Shown here one piece after another: positions 39,791 to 49,473 of a stretch of DNA of 64,000 nucleotides; position 1 is the stretch's first letter, and each line of letters begins with the position of its first letter. Under the pieces are notes generated by a model that was not told where the DNA came from, did not search any database, and worked only from the letters and a program-made list of their open reading frames with translations. Made by a program: the position numbers and the translations under genes. Source of the DNA: Acidimicrobiia bacterium (GTDB lineage Bacteria; Acidobacteriota; Terriglobia; Bryobacterales; Bryobacteraceae); contig VFZE01000016.1 in the NCBI GenBank assembly GCA_016871315.1, forward strand, positions 1-64,000, read 5' to 3'.

Positions 39791-40174
39791 TTAGCTGCCG
39801 GCGGAGGCGACGCGTAGAGGTTTGCGGTTGCCGCTGGAGGATGAGTGCTGAAGGCTGGCGCGGATGGAGGCTTGCATCGCATCCAGGGTGGCCATGCGCC
39901 GCTCGATCGCCTCCAGCGCCTCGCCGGCGATCTTCTGTTTGTCCTTGCGGTTGGATGTTTCCCCAAGAGAGAGGATCCGCGCAATTTCTCTGAGCGTGAA
40001 ACCGGTGTCCAGGCCGTTGCGGATGAATTGCATCCTTAGCGAGGCCACGGCCGAGTAGCTGTGTCCACGGCCTTCCGATCCTAAGGACTGAATCAGCCCC
40101 CGGTTCAAGTAGTGACGCACGAGGCGCGGACTGACCCCCGATTGCAGGGCCACCTGTTTTGTGGTTAGTGCCAT
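39791..40174 (-). CDS. MerR-family transcriptional regulator
   Basis: The 127-residue protein begins MALTTKQVALQSGVSPRLVR then HYLNRGLIQSLGSEGRG, a MerR winged helix-turn-helix. A second wing and helix follow (SLRMQFIRNGLDTGFTLREI, ARILSLGE), then a coiled dimerisation helix and a short tail. ATG 40172-40174 has AGGAGA ten bases upstream; the longer open frame to 40387 is a shadow of trxB. No cysteine-rich metal site is visible, so a metal- or redox-sensing role is unproven. The gene follows trxB on the same strand after 94 bp. Its target is unknown. Confidence 0.88.
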   Translation of the reverse strand: MALTTKQVALQSGVSPRLVRHYLNRGLIQSLGSEGRGHSYSAVASLRMQFIRNGLDTGFTLREIARILSLGETSNRKDKQKIAGEALEAIERRMATLDAMQASIRASLQHSSSSGNRKPLRVASAGS

Positions 40175-40268
40175 TGCCCAGACATCTCCTTTTCGGCTGG
40201 GGAACAAATGCCCCTCTAGGGAGTCTGAGATGGCAGGCTTAGTTCTCACACGGGGGGCGGGGAAAACT

Positions 40269-41192
40269 TCAGTGGCCTTCGTTTTCGAGGAACTTTTCGG
40301 CCTCCATGGCGGCGCGGCAGCCGGCGCCGGAGGCGGTGATGGCTTGGCGGTAGATGCGGTCTTCGACATCGCCGGCATGAAAAACACCGGTGACGCTGGT
40401 GCGCGGCCCGCCTTTGCTGATGATATAGCCGTCGGGGTCCAGCTCGAGCTGTTCTTTAAAAACTTTCGTGTTCGGGATGTGGCCGATGGCGAGGAAGAAG
40501 CCGTCGACTTCGCGCTCCGACGTCTCTCCGGTCACGGTGTTGCGGAGCTTGACGCCGGTGACGATGCCCTTGCTGACATCGTAGACGTCCTCGACCACGG
40601 TGTTGGTGAGCCACTTGATTTTTGGATTGGCACGCGCGCGGTCGAGCATGATCTTCGAGGCGCGGAACTCCTCGCGGCGGTGCACGATGACCACTTCCGA
40701 GCCGAAGCGGGTGAGGAAGTTGGCTTCCTCCATGGCCGAATCGCCGCCGCCGATGACCATGATCTTCTTGTCGCGGTAGAAGAAGCCGTCGCAGGTGGCG
40801 CAGGAGCTGACGCCGTGGCCGATGAGCTTCTGCTCGTTGGGCAGGCCGAGCCAGCGGGCGGAGGCGCCGCTGGCGACGATGAGGGCGCGCGTGGTCTCCC
40901 AGTTGCCGTCAATGTTGATGCGGAAGGGGCGCTTGCTGAGATCGGCTTCGATGACGGAGCCGTGAACATATTCGGCGCCGAAGCGTTCGGCCTGCTTCTT
41001 CATGTTCTCGACCAGGACCGGGCCGTCGATACCTTCCGGAAATCCGGGAAAATTCTCGACGAGGGTGGTGAGCGAGAGCTGCCCGCCAGGCTCATGGCCG
41101 CCGACGACCAGCGGCGTCAAATTCGCGCGGGCGGCATAGATGGCGGCGGTGTTTCCCGCACACCCGGAGCCGATGATAATTACGTTTCGCAT
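40269..41192 (-). CDS. trxB: Thioredoxin-disulfide reductase
   Basis: The 307-residue flavoenzyme transfers electrons from NADPH to thioredoxin. The FAD motif reads MRNVIIIGSGCAGNTAAIYA; the usual proline of GxGPAG is a cysteine here. The redox-active CATC is in GVSSCATCDGFFYRDKK, the NADPH motif is IMVIGGGDSAMEEANFLTRF, and the second FAD motif is SVTGVFHAGDVEDRIYRQAI. The length is that of the low-molecular-weight bacterial enzyme. The start is ATG 41190-41192. It stands alone, with feoB ending 38 bp upstream on the same strand. Thioredoxin itself is not in the window. Confidence 0.95.
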   Translation of the reverse strand: MRNVIIIGSGCAGNTAAIYAARANLTPLVVGGHEPGGQLSLTTLVENFPGFPEGIDGPVLVENMKKQAERFGAEYVHGSVIEADLSKRPFRINIDGNWETTRALIVASGASARWLGLPNEQKLIGHGVSSCATCDGFFYRDKKIMVIGGGDSAMEEANFLTRFGSEVVIVHRREEFRASKIMLDRARANPKIKWLTNTVVEDVYDVSKGIVTGVKLRNTVTGETSEREVDGFFLAIGHIPNTKVFKEQLELDPDGYIISKGGPRTSVTGVFHAGDVEDRIYRQAITASGAGCRAAMEAEKFLENEGH

Positions 41193-41230
41193 GCTTGGAC
41201 CGGAAGAATTTTATGCTAGCACGGCGGGGT

Positions 41231-43123
41231 TTAAGCGCCCAGCCAGGCGGTGACCAGGTAGTTGGCGGCGAGGGCGCAGCCGTAGGCGAGCGCGGTCATG
41301 TATCCGAACTGAATGGCGGGCCAGCTCCAGCCGCCGGTTTCACGGCGCACCACAGCCACCGTCGACATGCATTGCATGGCGAACGCGAAGAAGACCAGCA
41401 GCGCCACGGCGCCGCCGGGAGTGAGGTCCTGCCGCAGGGCTTGTTGGAGTCCGCCGGCATCCTCCTCGCTTTCGATCCCGTAGATGGTTCCGAGGGTGCC
41501 GACGATGACTTCGCGCGCGGCCAGCGAGGTGATCAGTCCGATGCCGATCTTCCAGTTGAAGCCGAGCGGCTCAATGACAGGCTCGATCGTGCGTCCAATA
41601 GTGCCGGCGACGCTATCGCCGATCTCGGGCGCTTTGCCTCCGGCTAGAGGCAGGTGTGCCATGATCCAGAGTCCAATGGCGACGGCGAGAATTACGGTTC
41701 CGGCACGGCGCAGGAATACCTTGGAACGGTCCAGCAGGCGCAGGCCGAGGGACTGCGCGGTGGGCCAGCGGTAGGGCGGCATTTCCATGACGAAGGGAGT
41801 TCGTTCTCCCTTAAGGATGGAGGACTTCAGCAGACGTGCCGTGATCACGGCAGCCAGGAAACCGAGCAGGTAAAGCCCAAGCAGCGCGGCGGCGCGCGTG
41901 CCGAGCGGCCACATCAGCGGACGCTCGGGTATAAAGGCCGCGATGACGAGGGTGTAAACCGGCAGCCGGGCCGAGCAGGTCATGAAAGGAGCGATCAGGA
42001 TCGTGGCCATGCGGTCACGCTTGTTCTCGATGGTTCGCGTGGCGAGAATGGCGGGCACGGCGCAGGCGTAGGCCGACAACAGCGGGATGAAAGACTTGCC
42101 TTGCAAGCCGACCTTGGCCATGGTGCGGTCGGCGATGACGGCGGCGCGGGCCAGATATCCGCTGTCCTCGAGCACGCCGATGAACAGGAACAGCAGCAGG
42201 ATCTGGGGAAGGAACACAACAACGGAGCCTACGCCTCCCCAGACCCCTTCCACGAGGAGGTCGCGAAGGACTCCGGCCGGCAGCACGACGCCAAGCCATT
42301 TGCCGGAGGCGGTTACCTGCGCCTCCACCCAATCCATCATTGGCACGGCGCCGGCGAAGATCGTTTGGAAGACCGCAATCACCACCGCGGCGAAGATCAG
42401 CGGACCGGCCAGCGGGTGGAGAAAAACGGCGTCCAGGCGTTTGGTCCATTGGGGCGGAGCAGGGGGGCGGTAGGCGCGGCCGGAAACTTGCGCGGCCCAT
42501 GCTCGGCAGGCGGGCGGGTTGTTCAGCACGGGCAGTTCCAGCGGCGCGGGCACGGCGAGAGTCCCCATGAGGAATTCCCGTACGGGCTCGACTCCTTCGC
42601 CGCGGGCGGCGCTGGCGAGGACAACGGGCGCGCCCATGCGCTTCGCGATATCGGCGGTGTCGATCTCGCCTCCGCGGCGGCCAAGCTCATCGGACATGTT
42701 CAGCACCACCAGAGTCGGAATACCCAATGCCAAGATGGGGGCCGCGAGCATCAGGTGGCGTCCCAGGTTGGTGGAGTCAAGCACGAGGACGATCGCCTTG
42801 GGGCGCGGCGTGCCGGGCATGTTGCCCATCAGCACATCGCGCGTAACGCGCTCATCTTCACTGCGCGCCTGAAGGCTGTAGACGCCGGGAAGGTCGATCA
42901 ACTCCACGTGCCGCATGCCAGTGAGTTGCATCTTGCCGCGGCGCTGCTCCACGGTGACGCCGGGGTAATTGGCGACTTTCTGGCGCAGGCCGGTGAGGCG
43001 GTTGAACAGAGTGGACTTGCCGGAATTAGGAGGTCCGATGATGGCGACGGTATGGTCGGCAATCGACGCAACGCCGCCGGCGGAAGCGACGGCGAGCGTG
43101 TGGCAGGTTCCCTCTTTTTCCAC
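41231..43123 (-). CDS. feoB: Ferrous iron transport protein B
   Basis: The 630-residue protein imports Fe2+ across the inner membrane. The N-terminal GTPase domain has G1 IIGPPNSGKSTLFNRLTG, the switch region NYPGVTVEQRRG, G3 IDLPGVYSL and G4 VVLNMSDE. The membrane part carries the two Gate motifs: GYLARAAVIADRTMAKVGLQ then GKSFIPLLSAYACAVPAI, and later FLRRAGTVILAVAIGLW, with SARLPVYTLVIAAF between. It is shorter than the E. coli protein in the linker and C-terminus. The start is GTG 43121-43123, 5 bp after feoA. There is no feoC. Iron regulation by Fur is expected for the family, but no Fur box was recognised here. Confidence 0.95.
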   Translation of the reverse strand: MEKEGTCHTLAVASAGGVASIADHTVAIIGPPNSGKSTLFNRLTGLRQKVANYPGVTVEQRRGKMQLTGMRHVELIDLPGVYSLQARSEDERVTRDVLMGNMPGTPRPKAIVLVLDSTNLGRHLMLAAPILALGIPTLVVLNMSDELGRRGGEIDTADIAKRMGAPVVLASAARGEGVEPVREFLMGTLAVPAPLELPVLNNPPACRAWAAQVSGRAYRPPAPPQWTKRLDAVFLHPLAGPLIFAAVVIAVFQTIFAGAVPMMDWVEAQVTASGKWLGVVLPAGVLRDLLVEGVWGGVGSVVVFLPQILLLFLFIGVLEDSGYLARAAVIADRTMAKVGLQGKSFIPLLSAYACAVPAILATRTIENKRDRMATILIAPFMTCSARLPVYTLVIAAFIPERPLMWPLGTRAAALLGLYLLGFLAAVITARLLKSSILKGERTPFVMEMPPYRWPTAQSLGLRLLDRSKVFLRRAGTVILAVAIGLWIMAHLPLAGGKAPEIGDSVAGTIGRTIEPVIEPLGFNWKIGIGLITSLAAREVIVGTLGTIYGIESEEDAGGLQQALRQDLTPGGAVALLVFFAFAMQCMSTVAVVRRETGGWSWPAIQFGYMTALAYGCALAANYLVTAWLGA

Positions 43124-43128
43124 CCGAG

Positions 43129-43413
43129 CTACCCCGCGGTCCTGCCGGCGCGCAGCTCACGCAGCCTGATTCCCGCTGCGGTCTCGCGGCGCAGAGCTAC
43201 TTCGCTGCCATCCACCTCAAACACGCGGGGATCGCCGCCGGGAGCGCTGCGGCCGGCCCGGACGGCGCTGCCGGGCAGGAAACCGAGTTCCATGAGCCTG
43301 CGGGCAACTTCCTCGGGCAAGTCGAACCCATCCACGACGGCCTCCTGGCCCCGGCGCAACTGGCAGAGAGTGACGGGAGGACGAGGGTCACCGTTGTTGC
43401 CACTCAGTTGCAT
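43129..43413 (-). CDS. feoA: Ferrous iron transport protein A
   Basis: This is an SH3-like small protein required for FeoB function. Key parts are VTLCQLRRGQEAVVDGFDLP, EVARRLMELGFLPGSAVRAG and VALRRETAAGIRLREL. ATG 43411-43413 gives 94 residues, near the usual FeoA length; in-frame starts further upstream (to 43506) would add a proline/arginine-rich leader that is not family-like. It precedes feoB by 5 bp and is divergent from the MerR-TPR gene, so both promoters share the roughly 110-bp gap at 43414-43523. Confidence 0.92.
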   Translation of the reverse strand: MQLSGNNGDPRPPVTLCQLRRGQEAVVDGFDLPEEVARRLMELGFLPGSAVRAGRSAPGGDPRVFEVDGSEVALRRETAAGIRLRELRAGRTAG

Positions 43414-43485
43414 CAACTTCAGTATCTTCCCGTGGCCGCGTTCTGTCAAGACCGGTGGGCGGACCATCCAAGGCGGTGGATGGGA

Positions 43486-43514
43486 TTCCTCATTCCGCCC
43501 CCTCATGCTAAAAT
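43486..43514 (+). promoter_or_regulatory. Candidate extended -10 promoter for the MerR-TPR gene
   Basis: TGCTAAAAT (43506-43514) is an extended -10 element (TGn plus TAAAAT, 5/6). A poor -35, TTCCTC (43486-43491), lies 17 bases upstream. The predicted transcript would start near 43521, leaving no room for a Shine-Dalgarno before GTG 43524 and only about 20 bases before ATG 43542. Leaderless or SD-independent translation is therefore possible. Confidence 0.35.
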
Positions 43515-43541
43515 CTCTTTCGCGTGCCGGCCGTTGCTTCC

Positions 43542-44456
43542 ATGCAGGAGTACTCGCGCAGCCAGGTGCTCCGGCTGCTTGGTGTCACCGAGCGCCAGTT
43601 GAAAAGTTGGGAAAAGCTGGGGCTGGTGCCGGAAGGCGACACGTACGGCTTCCGGCAGTTGATCGCGCTACGAACCCTGGCCCGGCTGAGGGCCGCCAAA
43701 GTTCCCGCCGCCAAGATCGAGAAAGCCGTATCCGCGGTCCGGCGCAAGCTGCTGGAAGTGGACAATCCCCTTACCGACCTTCGGATCTATTCCGACGGCA
43801 AACGAATCCGGGTGCAGTTGGGCACGCAGAAGATGGAGCCGGAGAGCGGCCAGTTGCTGCTGGATTTTGATCAGGGGGAGCTGGAGAGGCTGGTTTCGCT
43901 GCCGTCGCGGCGGCGGGAGGAAGTGGAAGCCGCGTTGCGGCGGAAACAGACAGAGGCCGAGCACTGGTTTCAAAAGGGCGTCGAGTTCGAGCAGAACGGC
44001 GGTCCGATGGAACAGGCTGTCGATGCCTATAAGATCGCCATCTCGCTGGACCCGCATCTGGCGGCGGCGATGGTGAATCTGGGGACGATTTACTTCAGCT
44101 CGCGCAGCCTGGACCGGGCCGAAAAATACTATCGCCGTGCGTTGGAGGCGAACCCGGAGTACGCGCTAGCGCACTTCAACATGGGGAACCTGCATGATGA
44201 GCGCGGAGACCGCGGCAAGGCCCTCTACCACTACCAGACGGCGATCAAGCTCAGCCCGCAGTATGCCGATGCGCACTACAATCTGGCGCTGCTTTATCAG
44301 ACGGTCGGCCAGCACATGAAAGCAATTCGGTACTGGCGCGCTTATCTGCGGTTGGACCCGTCGAGTCCTTGGGCGGAAATCGCGCGGCGTGAGTTGCAGC
44401 GGCTGTATGCGTCGGCGGTGGTTCGCGGTAACCGGTCCGACCAGCCGGCATCGTAG
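43542..44456 (+). CDS. MerR-type DNA-binding domain fused to TPR repeats
   Basis: The 304-residue protein has two parts. MQEYSRSQVLRLLGVTERQL, KSWEKLGLVPEG and YGFRQLIALRTLARLRAAKV form a MerR-like winged helix-turn-helix (residues about 1-65). After a linker rich in charged residues, at least four TPR units follow (residues about 145-290): PMEQAVDAYKIAISLDPHLA, SLDRAEKYYRRALEANPEYA, DRGKALYHYQTAIKLSPQYA and HMKAIRYWRAYLRLDPSSP. ATG 43542 is preferred because the HTH starts there; an in-frame GTG at 43524 is possible. It is divergent from feoAB across a short gap. It is probably a DNA-binding adaptor whose TPRs sense a protein partner; target and signal are unknown. Confidence 0.82.
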   Translation: MQEYSRSQVLRLLGVTERQLKSWEKLGLVPEGDTYGFRQLIALRTLARLRAAKVPAAKIEKAVSAVRRKLLEVDNPLTDLRIYSDGKRIRVQLGTQKMEPESGQLLLDFDQGELERLVSLPSRRREEVEAALRRKQTEAEHWFQKGVEFEQNGGPMEQAVDAYKIAISLDPHLAAAMVNLGTIYFSSRSLDRAEKYYRRALEANPEYALAHFNMGNLHDERGDRGKALYHYQTAIKLSPQYADAHYNLALLYQTVGQHMKAIRYWRAYLRLDPSSPWAEIARRELQRLYASAVVRGNRSDQPAS

Positions 44457-44491
44457 GATCGCGCCGACGTTATATACTTCTAACCATAGCC

Positions 44492-46474
44492 ATGTCTGGG
44501 AAGCGTGTTTGCCTCCTCTTCGCGATAGCCGCCGGGTTGCTTACGCAGGCTGCCAGCGAAGAATATACGGCTGCCGAGCGGCGCCATTGGGCGTTTCAGC
44601 CTGTCGTGCGTCCGCAAGCGCCGGCGTTCACTTTGGCCGCAGACAAGACTTGGGCGCGTAACCCCGTCGATGCCTTTGTCCTGGCCAGGCTGCAGAAGGA
44701 GGGGCTTCGCCCGGCGCCCGCCGCGACGCGGGCTACATGGCTGCGGCGAGTTTATTACGACTTGATCGGCCTGCCTCCGTCGCCGGAGCAGATCAAGGCA
44801 TTCGAGTCGGACCGTTCGGCCGGAGCATTCGAGAAGGTGGTGGAGCGATTGCTGGAAAGCCCCCGTTATGGAGAGAGGTGGGCGCAGCACTGGCTGGACG
44901 TTGTGCGGTTCGCCGAGACGGACGGGTTCGAGTACGACACGCACCGTCCGGACGCATGGCGCTACCGCGATTACGTGATTCGCTCGATCCAGGAGGACAA
45001 GCCGTACAACCAGTTCATTACCGAGCAACTCGCCGGCGATGAGATGGACGCGGCGGACCAGACGTTGCGCGTGGCAAGCGGATTTCAGCGTCTGGGCCCG
45101 CTGCGCAAGAACGCCGGGAACCAGGAAGTGGCCAGCAGCCGGAACGAGGTGCTGACCGAGATGACCAACGCCGTTGGCTCGGCGCTGCTGGGTGTGACGC
45201 TCGGCTGCGCGCGCTGCCACGATCACAAGTTCGATCCGATACGGCACACCGATTACTACCGCATGCAGGCCTATTTCGCCGCCGTGCATGACCAGGACGT
45301 GACGGTGGCGACGAATGAGGAGAAGGCGTCCTGGGAGGCGGCCAAGAAAGCGGTCGAGGCCGAGATCGAGGATCTGCGGAAGCAGATGAAGACGCTGAAG
45401 GGGGAAGAGCGCGGGCGCATGCAGCAGCGCATCCGTAACGCCCAGGAGCGCATGCCGGGGCCGCTGCCGGCGCTGTACTCCGTGCACAACGACTTTGAGA
45501 AAGCTTCTTCCATTCACGTACTGGCGCGCGGAGAGTATCAGAACAAGGGCCAACGCATGGGGATGCGTCCGCTGGGCGTGCTTTTGCCGGACGGCGCCGC
45601 GGAGCTGGAGCCCGGCGTGAAGGCGCCGCGCACACAGCTGGCGCGTTGGATCGCTTCAGAGAGCAACCCTCTGACGGCGCGCGTGATGGTGAACCGGATC
45701 TGGCAGTACCATTTCGGGAGAGGCATCGTGGCCACGCCGAACGACTTCGGGCGGATGGGCGGGCGGCCGTCGCATCCGCAGTTGCTGGACTGGCTGGCGT
45801 CGCGTTTTGTGGAGGAAGGCTGGCGGATGAAGCCGCTTCACCGGATGATTGTGCTGTCGAATACTTACCGGCAGACTTCGGCGTCCCCGCAGGAAGCGGT
45901 GGCGATGGAGAAAGACGCGGGCAACGCGTGGCTTTGGAAATTCAACCGCTACCGGCTGGATGCCGAGCAGCTGCGCGACTCGATGCTGGCGGTCTCCGCA
46001 CGCATCCAACTGAAGATGGGTGGTCCGAGCGTGATCGTGCCGGCGGATGAGGAGTTGGTCAACCTGCTGTATAAGCCGGCGCAGTGGGCGGTGACCGCGG
46101 ACGGGGCTGAGCATGACCGCCGTTCCGTGTATCTGATCCACAAGCGCAATTTGCGGCTGCCGATGATGGAGGTGTTCGACGCGCCTGATTTTCAAACCTC
46201 CTGCGCGCGGCGCGAGTCGAGCACGCATGCGCCGCAGGCGCTGGAGCTGCTGAACGGGGCTTTCGCCTCGGAGATGGCGAAAGCGTTGGCGGCGCGTCTG
46301 GACCGGGAAGCGGCCACAACGGCGGCGCAAGTGGACCTGGCTTACCGGCTGGCGGCGGGGCGGGCGCCGTCGGCGAAGGAAAAACAGCTCGGGGTGGAGT
46401 TTCTGCGCAACCAGCCGCTTCGCGAGTTTGCGCTTGCCGTGCTTAACCTGAACGCTTTTCTGTACGTGAACTGA
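44492..46474 (+). CDS. DUF1549/DUF1553 secreted protein
   Basis: The 660-residue protein has a signal peptide ([20 protein letters not shown]). A DUF1549 domain follows ([60 protein letters not shown]), with one c-type-heme-like CxxCH motif in [21 protein letters not shown] coiled middle (residues about 275-315) leads to a DUF1553 domain: [49 protein letters not shown]. The N-terminal planctomycete cytochrome domain often fused to this family is absent. TATACT at 44473-44478 is a possible -10 box. It is followed after 1 bp by a DUF1501 gene, the standard partner. The function is unknown; complex-carbohydrate degradation has been suggested for such pairs. Confidence 0.9.
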   Translation: MSGKRVCLLFAIAAGLLTQAASEEYTAAERRHWAFQPVVRPQAPAFTLAADKTWARNPVDAFVLARLQKEGLRPAPAATRATWLRRVYYDLIGLPPSPEQIKAFESDRSAGAFEKVVERLLESPRYGERWAQHWLDVVRFAETDGFEYDTHRPDAWRYRDYVIRSIQEDKPYNQFITEQLAGDEMDAADQTLRVASGFQRLGPLRKNAGNQEVASSRNEVLTEMTNAVGSALLGVTLGCARCHDHKFDPIRHTDYYRMQAYFAAVHDQDVTVATNEEKASWEAAKKAVEAEIEDLRKQMKTLKGEERGRMQQRIRNAQERMPGPLPALYSVHNDFEKASSIHVLARGEYQNKGQRMGMRPLGVLLPDGAAELEPGVKAPRTQLARWIASESNPLTARVMVNRIWQYHFGRGIVATPNDFGRMGGRPSHPQLLDWLASRFVEEGWRMKPLHRMIVLSNTYRQTSASPQEAVAMEKDAGNAWLWKFNRYRLDAEQLRDSMLAVSARIQLKMGGPSVIVPADEELVNLLYKPAQWAVTADGAEHDRRSVYLIHKRNLRLPMMEVFDAPDFQTSCARRESSTHAPQALELLNGAFASEMAKALAARLDREAATTAAQVDLAYRLAAGRAPSAKEKQLGVEFLRNQPLREFALAVLNLNAFLYVN

Positions 46475-46475
46475 T

Positions 46476-47891
46476 ATGACACATTGCCGCCTGACAAGAA
46501 ACCGGCGTGAATTTCTCAGCGACGCCTTCTGCGGCTTCGGCACGCTGGCGCTGACCTCGATGCTCTTTGAGGAGAAGCTGCGCGCGGCGCGGAACAATCC
46601 GCTGGCGCCGAAGCCGCCGCACTTTCCCGCGAAGGCAAAGTCGATCATCTTTCTGTTTATGGCCGGCGGGCCGAGCCACCTGGAGACGTTCGACCACAAG
46701 CCGCTGCTCAACCAGCTGGACGGGCAGAAGCGGCCGGCGGAGTTCGGTGAGGTGAAGTACCAGTTCGTCACCGCGGACGCGAAGATTCTGGGGACTAAAC
46801 GTACTTTCCAGCGTTACGGCAAGAGCGGCATCGAGGTGTCGGACCTGTTGCCGCATACGGCGCAGATTGTGGATGACATCGCCGTGATCCGCAGCTGCCA
46901 CGGCGACATGGTGGTGCATTCGGCGGCGCAATACCAGCTGTTCAGCGGGCGCGTGATTCCGGGCTTTCCGAGCATGGGCTCCTGGATGGTCTATGGGCTC
47001 GGGGCGGAGACCGATTCCCTGCCCTCCTATGTGGTGATGCCCGATCCGGATGGAGCGCTGGAGGCAGGGCAGCCGATGTACATGCACGGGTTTCTGCCGG
47101 CGGTCTATCAGCCGACGATGATGCGCGCGGGAAAGAAGCCGATGCTGAATCTCGACCTGCCGGCCGGGGTGAAGCTGGAGGAGCGGCGGCAGACGATTGA
47201 CCTGATCCGCGAGCTGAACCAGGCGGCGATTGCGGGGTCGGATCCGGAATTTGAGGCGCGCATCAGCGCCTACGATCTGGCTTTTAAGATGCAGACGGAA
47301 GCGCCCGGAGTGTTCGATATTTCCACCGAGCGGGCCGAGACGCTGGAGATGTACGGCGTGGGCAAGGAGCCGACCGACGATTATGCGCGGCGCTGCCTGC
47401 TGGCGCGGCGGATGGTGGAGCGTGGGGTGAGGTTCGTGACGGTGGTCTCCGGAGGTGGTCCGGGGAATCTGCAATGGGACGCGCATGAGGATATCGAGGA
47501 GAATCATGTGCGGATGGCGGCGCAGACGGATCAACCGGTGGCGGCGCTGATCAAGGATCTGAAGCGGCGGGGGATGCTGGATTCGACGCTGGTGCTGTGG
47601 GGCGGGGAGTTTGGGCGGTCTCCGGAGGCGCAGGGCGGCAAGGGACGGGATCATCACAACACGGGATTCACGATGTGGATGGCGGGGGGCGGGATCAAGG
47701 GAGGTCAGGTAGTGGGGGCGACGGACGGGATCGGGCTGCGGGCGGTGGAGCGGCCGGTGCACTTCCGGGATATCCACACGACGATGCTGCACCAGATGGG
47801 GCTGAGCCAGGATGCGCTGAGCTACATGCATCAGGGGCGGAAGGAGCGGCTGACCGAGGTTCACGGAGAGGTGATCCGGGAGATTGTGTGA
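46476..47891 (+). CDS. DUF1501 protein with twin-arginine-type leader
   Basis: The 471-residue protein belongs to the sulfatase/alkaline-phosphatase-like DUF1501 family. The N-terminus RNRREFLSDAFCGFGTLALT is a twin-arginine export signal. Family motifs are SIIFLFMAGGPSHLETFDHK, KYGKS-type RYGKSGIEVSDLLPHTAQIV, DDIAVIRSCHGDMVVHSAAQ, LWGGEFGRSPEAQGGKGRDH and FTMWMAGGGIKGGQVVGATD. It starts 1 bp after the DUF1553 gene, with which it almost always travels in Planctomycetota and Acidobacteriota. Tat export implies folding with a cofactor or metal in the cytoplasm. A hairpin follows the stop codon by 10 bases. Confidence 0.93.
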   Translation: MTHCRLTRNRREFLSDAFCGFGTLALTSMLFEEKLRAARNNPLAPKPPHFPAKAKSIIFLFMAGGPSHLETFDHKPLLNQLDGQKRPAEFGEVKYQFVTADAKILGTKRTFQRYGKSGIEVSDLLPHTAQIVDDIAVIRSCHGDMVVHSAAQYQLFSGRVIPGFPSMGSWMVYGLGAETDSLPSYVVMPDPDGALEAGQPMYMHGFLPAVYQPTMMRAGKKPMLNLDLPAGVKLEERRQTIDLIRELNQAAIAGSDPEFEARISAYDLAFKMQTEAPGVFDISTERAETLEMYGVGKEPTDDYARRCLLARRMVERGVRFVTVVSGGGPGNLQWDAHEDIEENHVRMAAQTDQPVAALIKDLKRRGMLDSTLVLWGGEFGRSPEAQGGKGRDHHNTGFTMWMAGGGIKGGQVVGATDGIGLRAVERPVHFRDIHTTMLHQMGLSQDALSYMHQGRKERLTEVHGEVIREIV

Positions 47892-47901
47892 TCCTTGTAT
47901 T

Positions 47902-47920
47902 TTGAGCATGCGGTGCTCAA
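47902..47920. terminator. Bidirectional hairpin between convergent genes
   Basis: TTGAGCA (47902-47908) and TGCTCAA (47914-47920) form a 7-bp stem with a 5-base loop, 10 bases after the DUF1501 stop, followed by TTTA. On the minus strand it lies beyond the end of the decayed receptor gene. It is a moderate candidate for a terminator serving the plus-strand operon. Confidence 0.45.
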
Positions 47921-47989
47921 TTTACGAGGACGTAGAGATTCAATGCTTCCCCGCTCTTCGCTCCATGAGATGCGGCGCCGGGCGGCCGG

Positions 47990-49446
47990 CTAAAAGTCCA
48001 GCTTCAGCGCAAATTGGAAGGTGCGCGCCGGAGCGGCGGTGCCGGTGATTCTTCCGAAGGCCGTGTTCGTGGGAGCGGTGTTGGGGTTGTTGAAGATGCT
48101 CTTGTTGAGCGCGTTAAAGGCCTCGGCGCGGAACTGGAACTTCACTCTTTCGCCGGTCCAGGCAGGCCGGCGCCAAACTTCCGCTTCTTGCCGACCGGGA
48201 TCTCCCAGATTCCGCTGAGAGCGATGCGGTGCGGGCGGTCCAGATCGGCGATGGTTTCGTAGGGCATCGGGTCGACCGCATTGAGGAAGGTGAGCGCCTC
48301 CATCGTTTTCGACCAGGTGTAGGCGCTGGCGGGGAGCCCCGGAATGGGACTGCGGGCGTAGTTTGCTACCGCCTGCGCCTCCACCGGGCTGGCGGAGGTG
48401 AAATCGAAGCCTCCATTGATCCGGTCATAGCGCTCGGAGATGGGCCACTCCTTTTCATAGCGCAGGCCGAGATTCAGCGTGAGCGTACGGCTGAGCTTGA
48501 AGTCATCGTGGATGTAGAGGCCGAGGAAGGTGAGGAAAGATCCGGCGCGGTCTGGCGGGGGAATCGGTTGCCAAAGGCCCGGTAGATCCGGGAATCCACT
48601 CCGAACTTCAGGTTGTGCGTGCCTTGCAGTCTGGTGAAATGGGTTTGTAGCACGTGGGTAAGGCTGGAATTGGTGCCATCGCCGGACTCCCAAGGTGAGA
48701 TCGTGGAGTAGGCGCCGAGGCTGACGCGCGGAACGGTGGCCAGGGAACGGTCGACCAGGTTGGTGAGAGCCGAGGAGAAGCCGGTGGAACCGATGGTGTG
48801 GCCAGTGCTGGCGTCGTAGGTTGCGGTCTGCATCTTGAATTCCTGAATCGCCGTTTGCGGAGGAGAAAAAGCGACACGGGCGCGGGCGTTGCCATCGGCG
48901 AAGGTGTTCGATACGCCGTCAATTTGAAATTCGTTGTTGTAGGTGCCGTTGCCGTCGGTCGATATTTGCGAGTTTCCGTTGTTGAACGCCGGCTTGCGGT
49001 CGCGAAGATTGGTGCCGAATCCGGCGCTGGTCGATGACTTGGCCGAGCGAAGGACTTGTCGTGTCCAGCAGCGGCGTGGTCGCCGTGACCTCCACGGATT
49101 CGGTAATCTGGCCGACTTCGAGCCCGATGACCAGTTCGGTGATTTCGCCGACGCGCACTTCCACGCCGTCCTGCACGAAGCGCTTGAATCCAGTCAACTG
49201 CGCCGTGACCCGGTAGAAGCCCGGCAGCAGATAGGGCATCGTGTAGCGGCCCGATTCGTTGGTCTGCGCCTGCGCGCTGACACCGGTGGCGTTGTTGGTC
49301 GCCTGCACTTGCACCGACGGCACAATAGCGCCGGTCGTATCGGCGACGCGGCCGAGCAAGGTGCCGCGAGGATCCTGTGCAACGAGGGGCAGCGAGACGG
49401 TGAAGAGCGCACACACCAACACTACAAAGCAGCGATGAACAAACAT
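47990..49446 (-). pseudogene. Decayed Oar-like TonB-dependent receptor
   Basis: About 485 codons remain of a gene that is normally 1100-1250 codons, split among frames. The N-terminus from ATG 49446 is good: MFVHRCFVVLVCALFTVSLP, then the regulatory-like domain GTLLGRVADTTGAIVPSVQV, and TESVEVTATTPLLDTTSPSL up to GQVIDQRRI. The frame then shifts near 49020 to NLRDRKPAFNNGNSQISTDG and TATYDASTGHTIGSTG. A large deletion removes most of the barrel. Barrel pieces follow (TRLQGTHNLKFGVDSRIYRA), another shift gives GLYIHDDFKLSRTLTLNLGL and LDRPHRIALSGIWEIPVGKK, and the last part ends FQFALKLDF at TAG 47990-47992. At least three frame breaks and two deletions make it non-functional. Confidence 0.85.
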
Positions 49447-49473
49447 GAAGACCTCTTAATCTGCAATCTGCCG

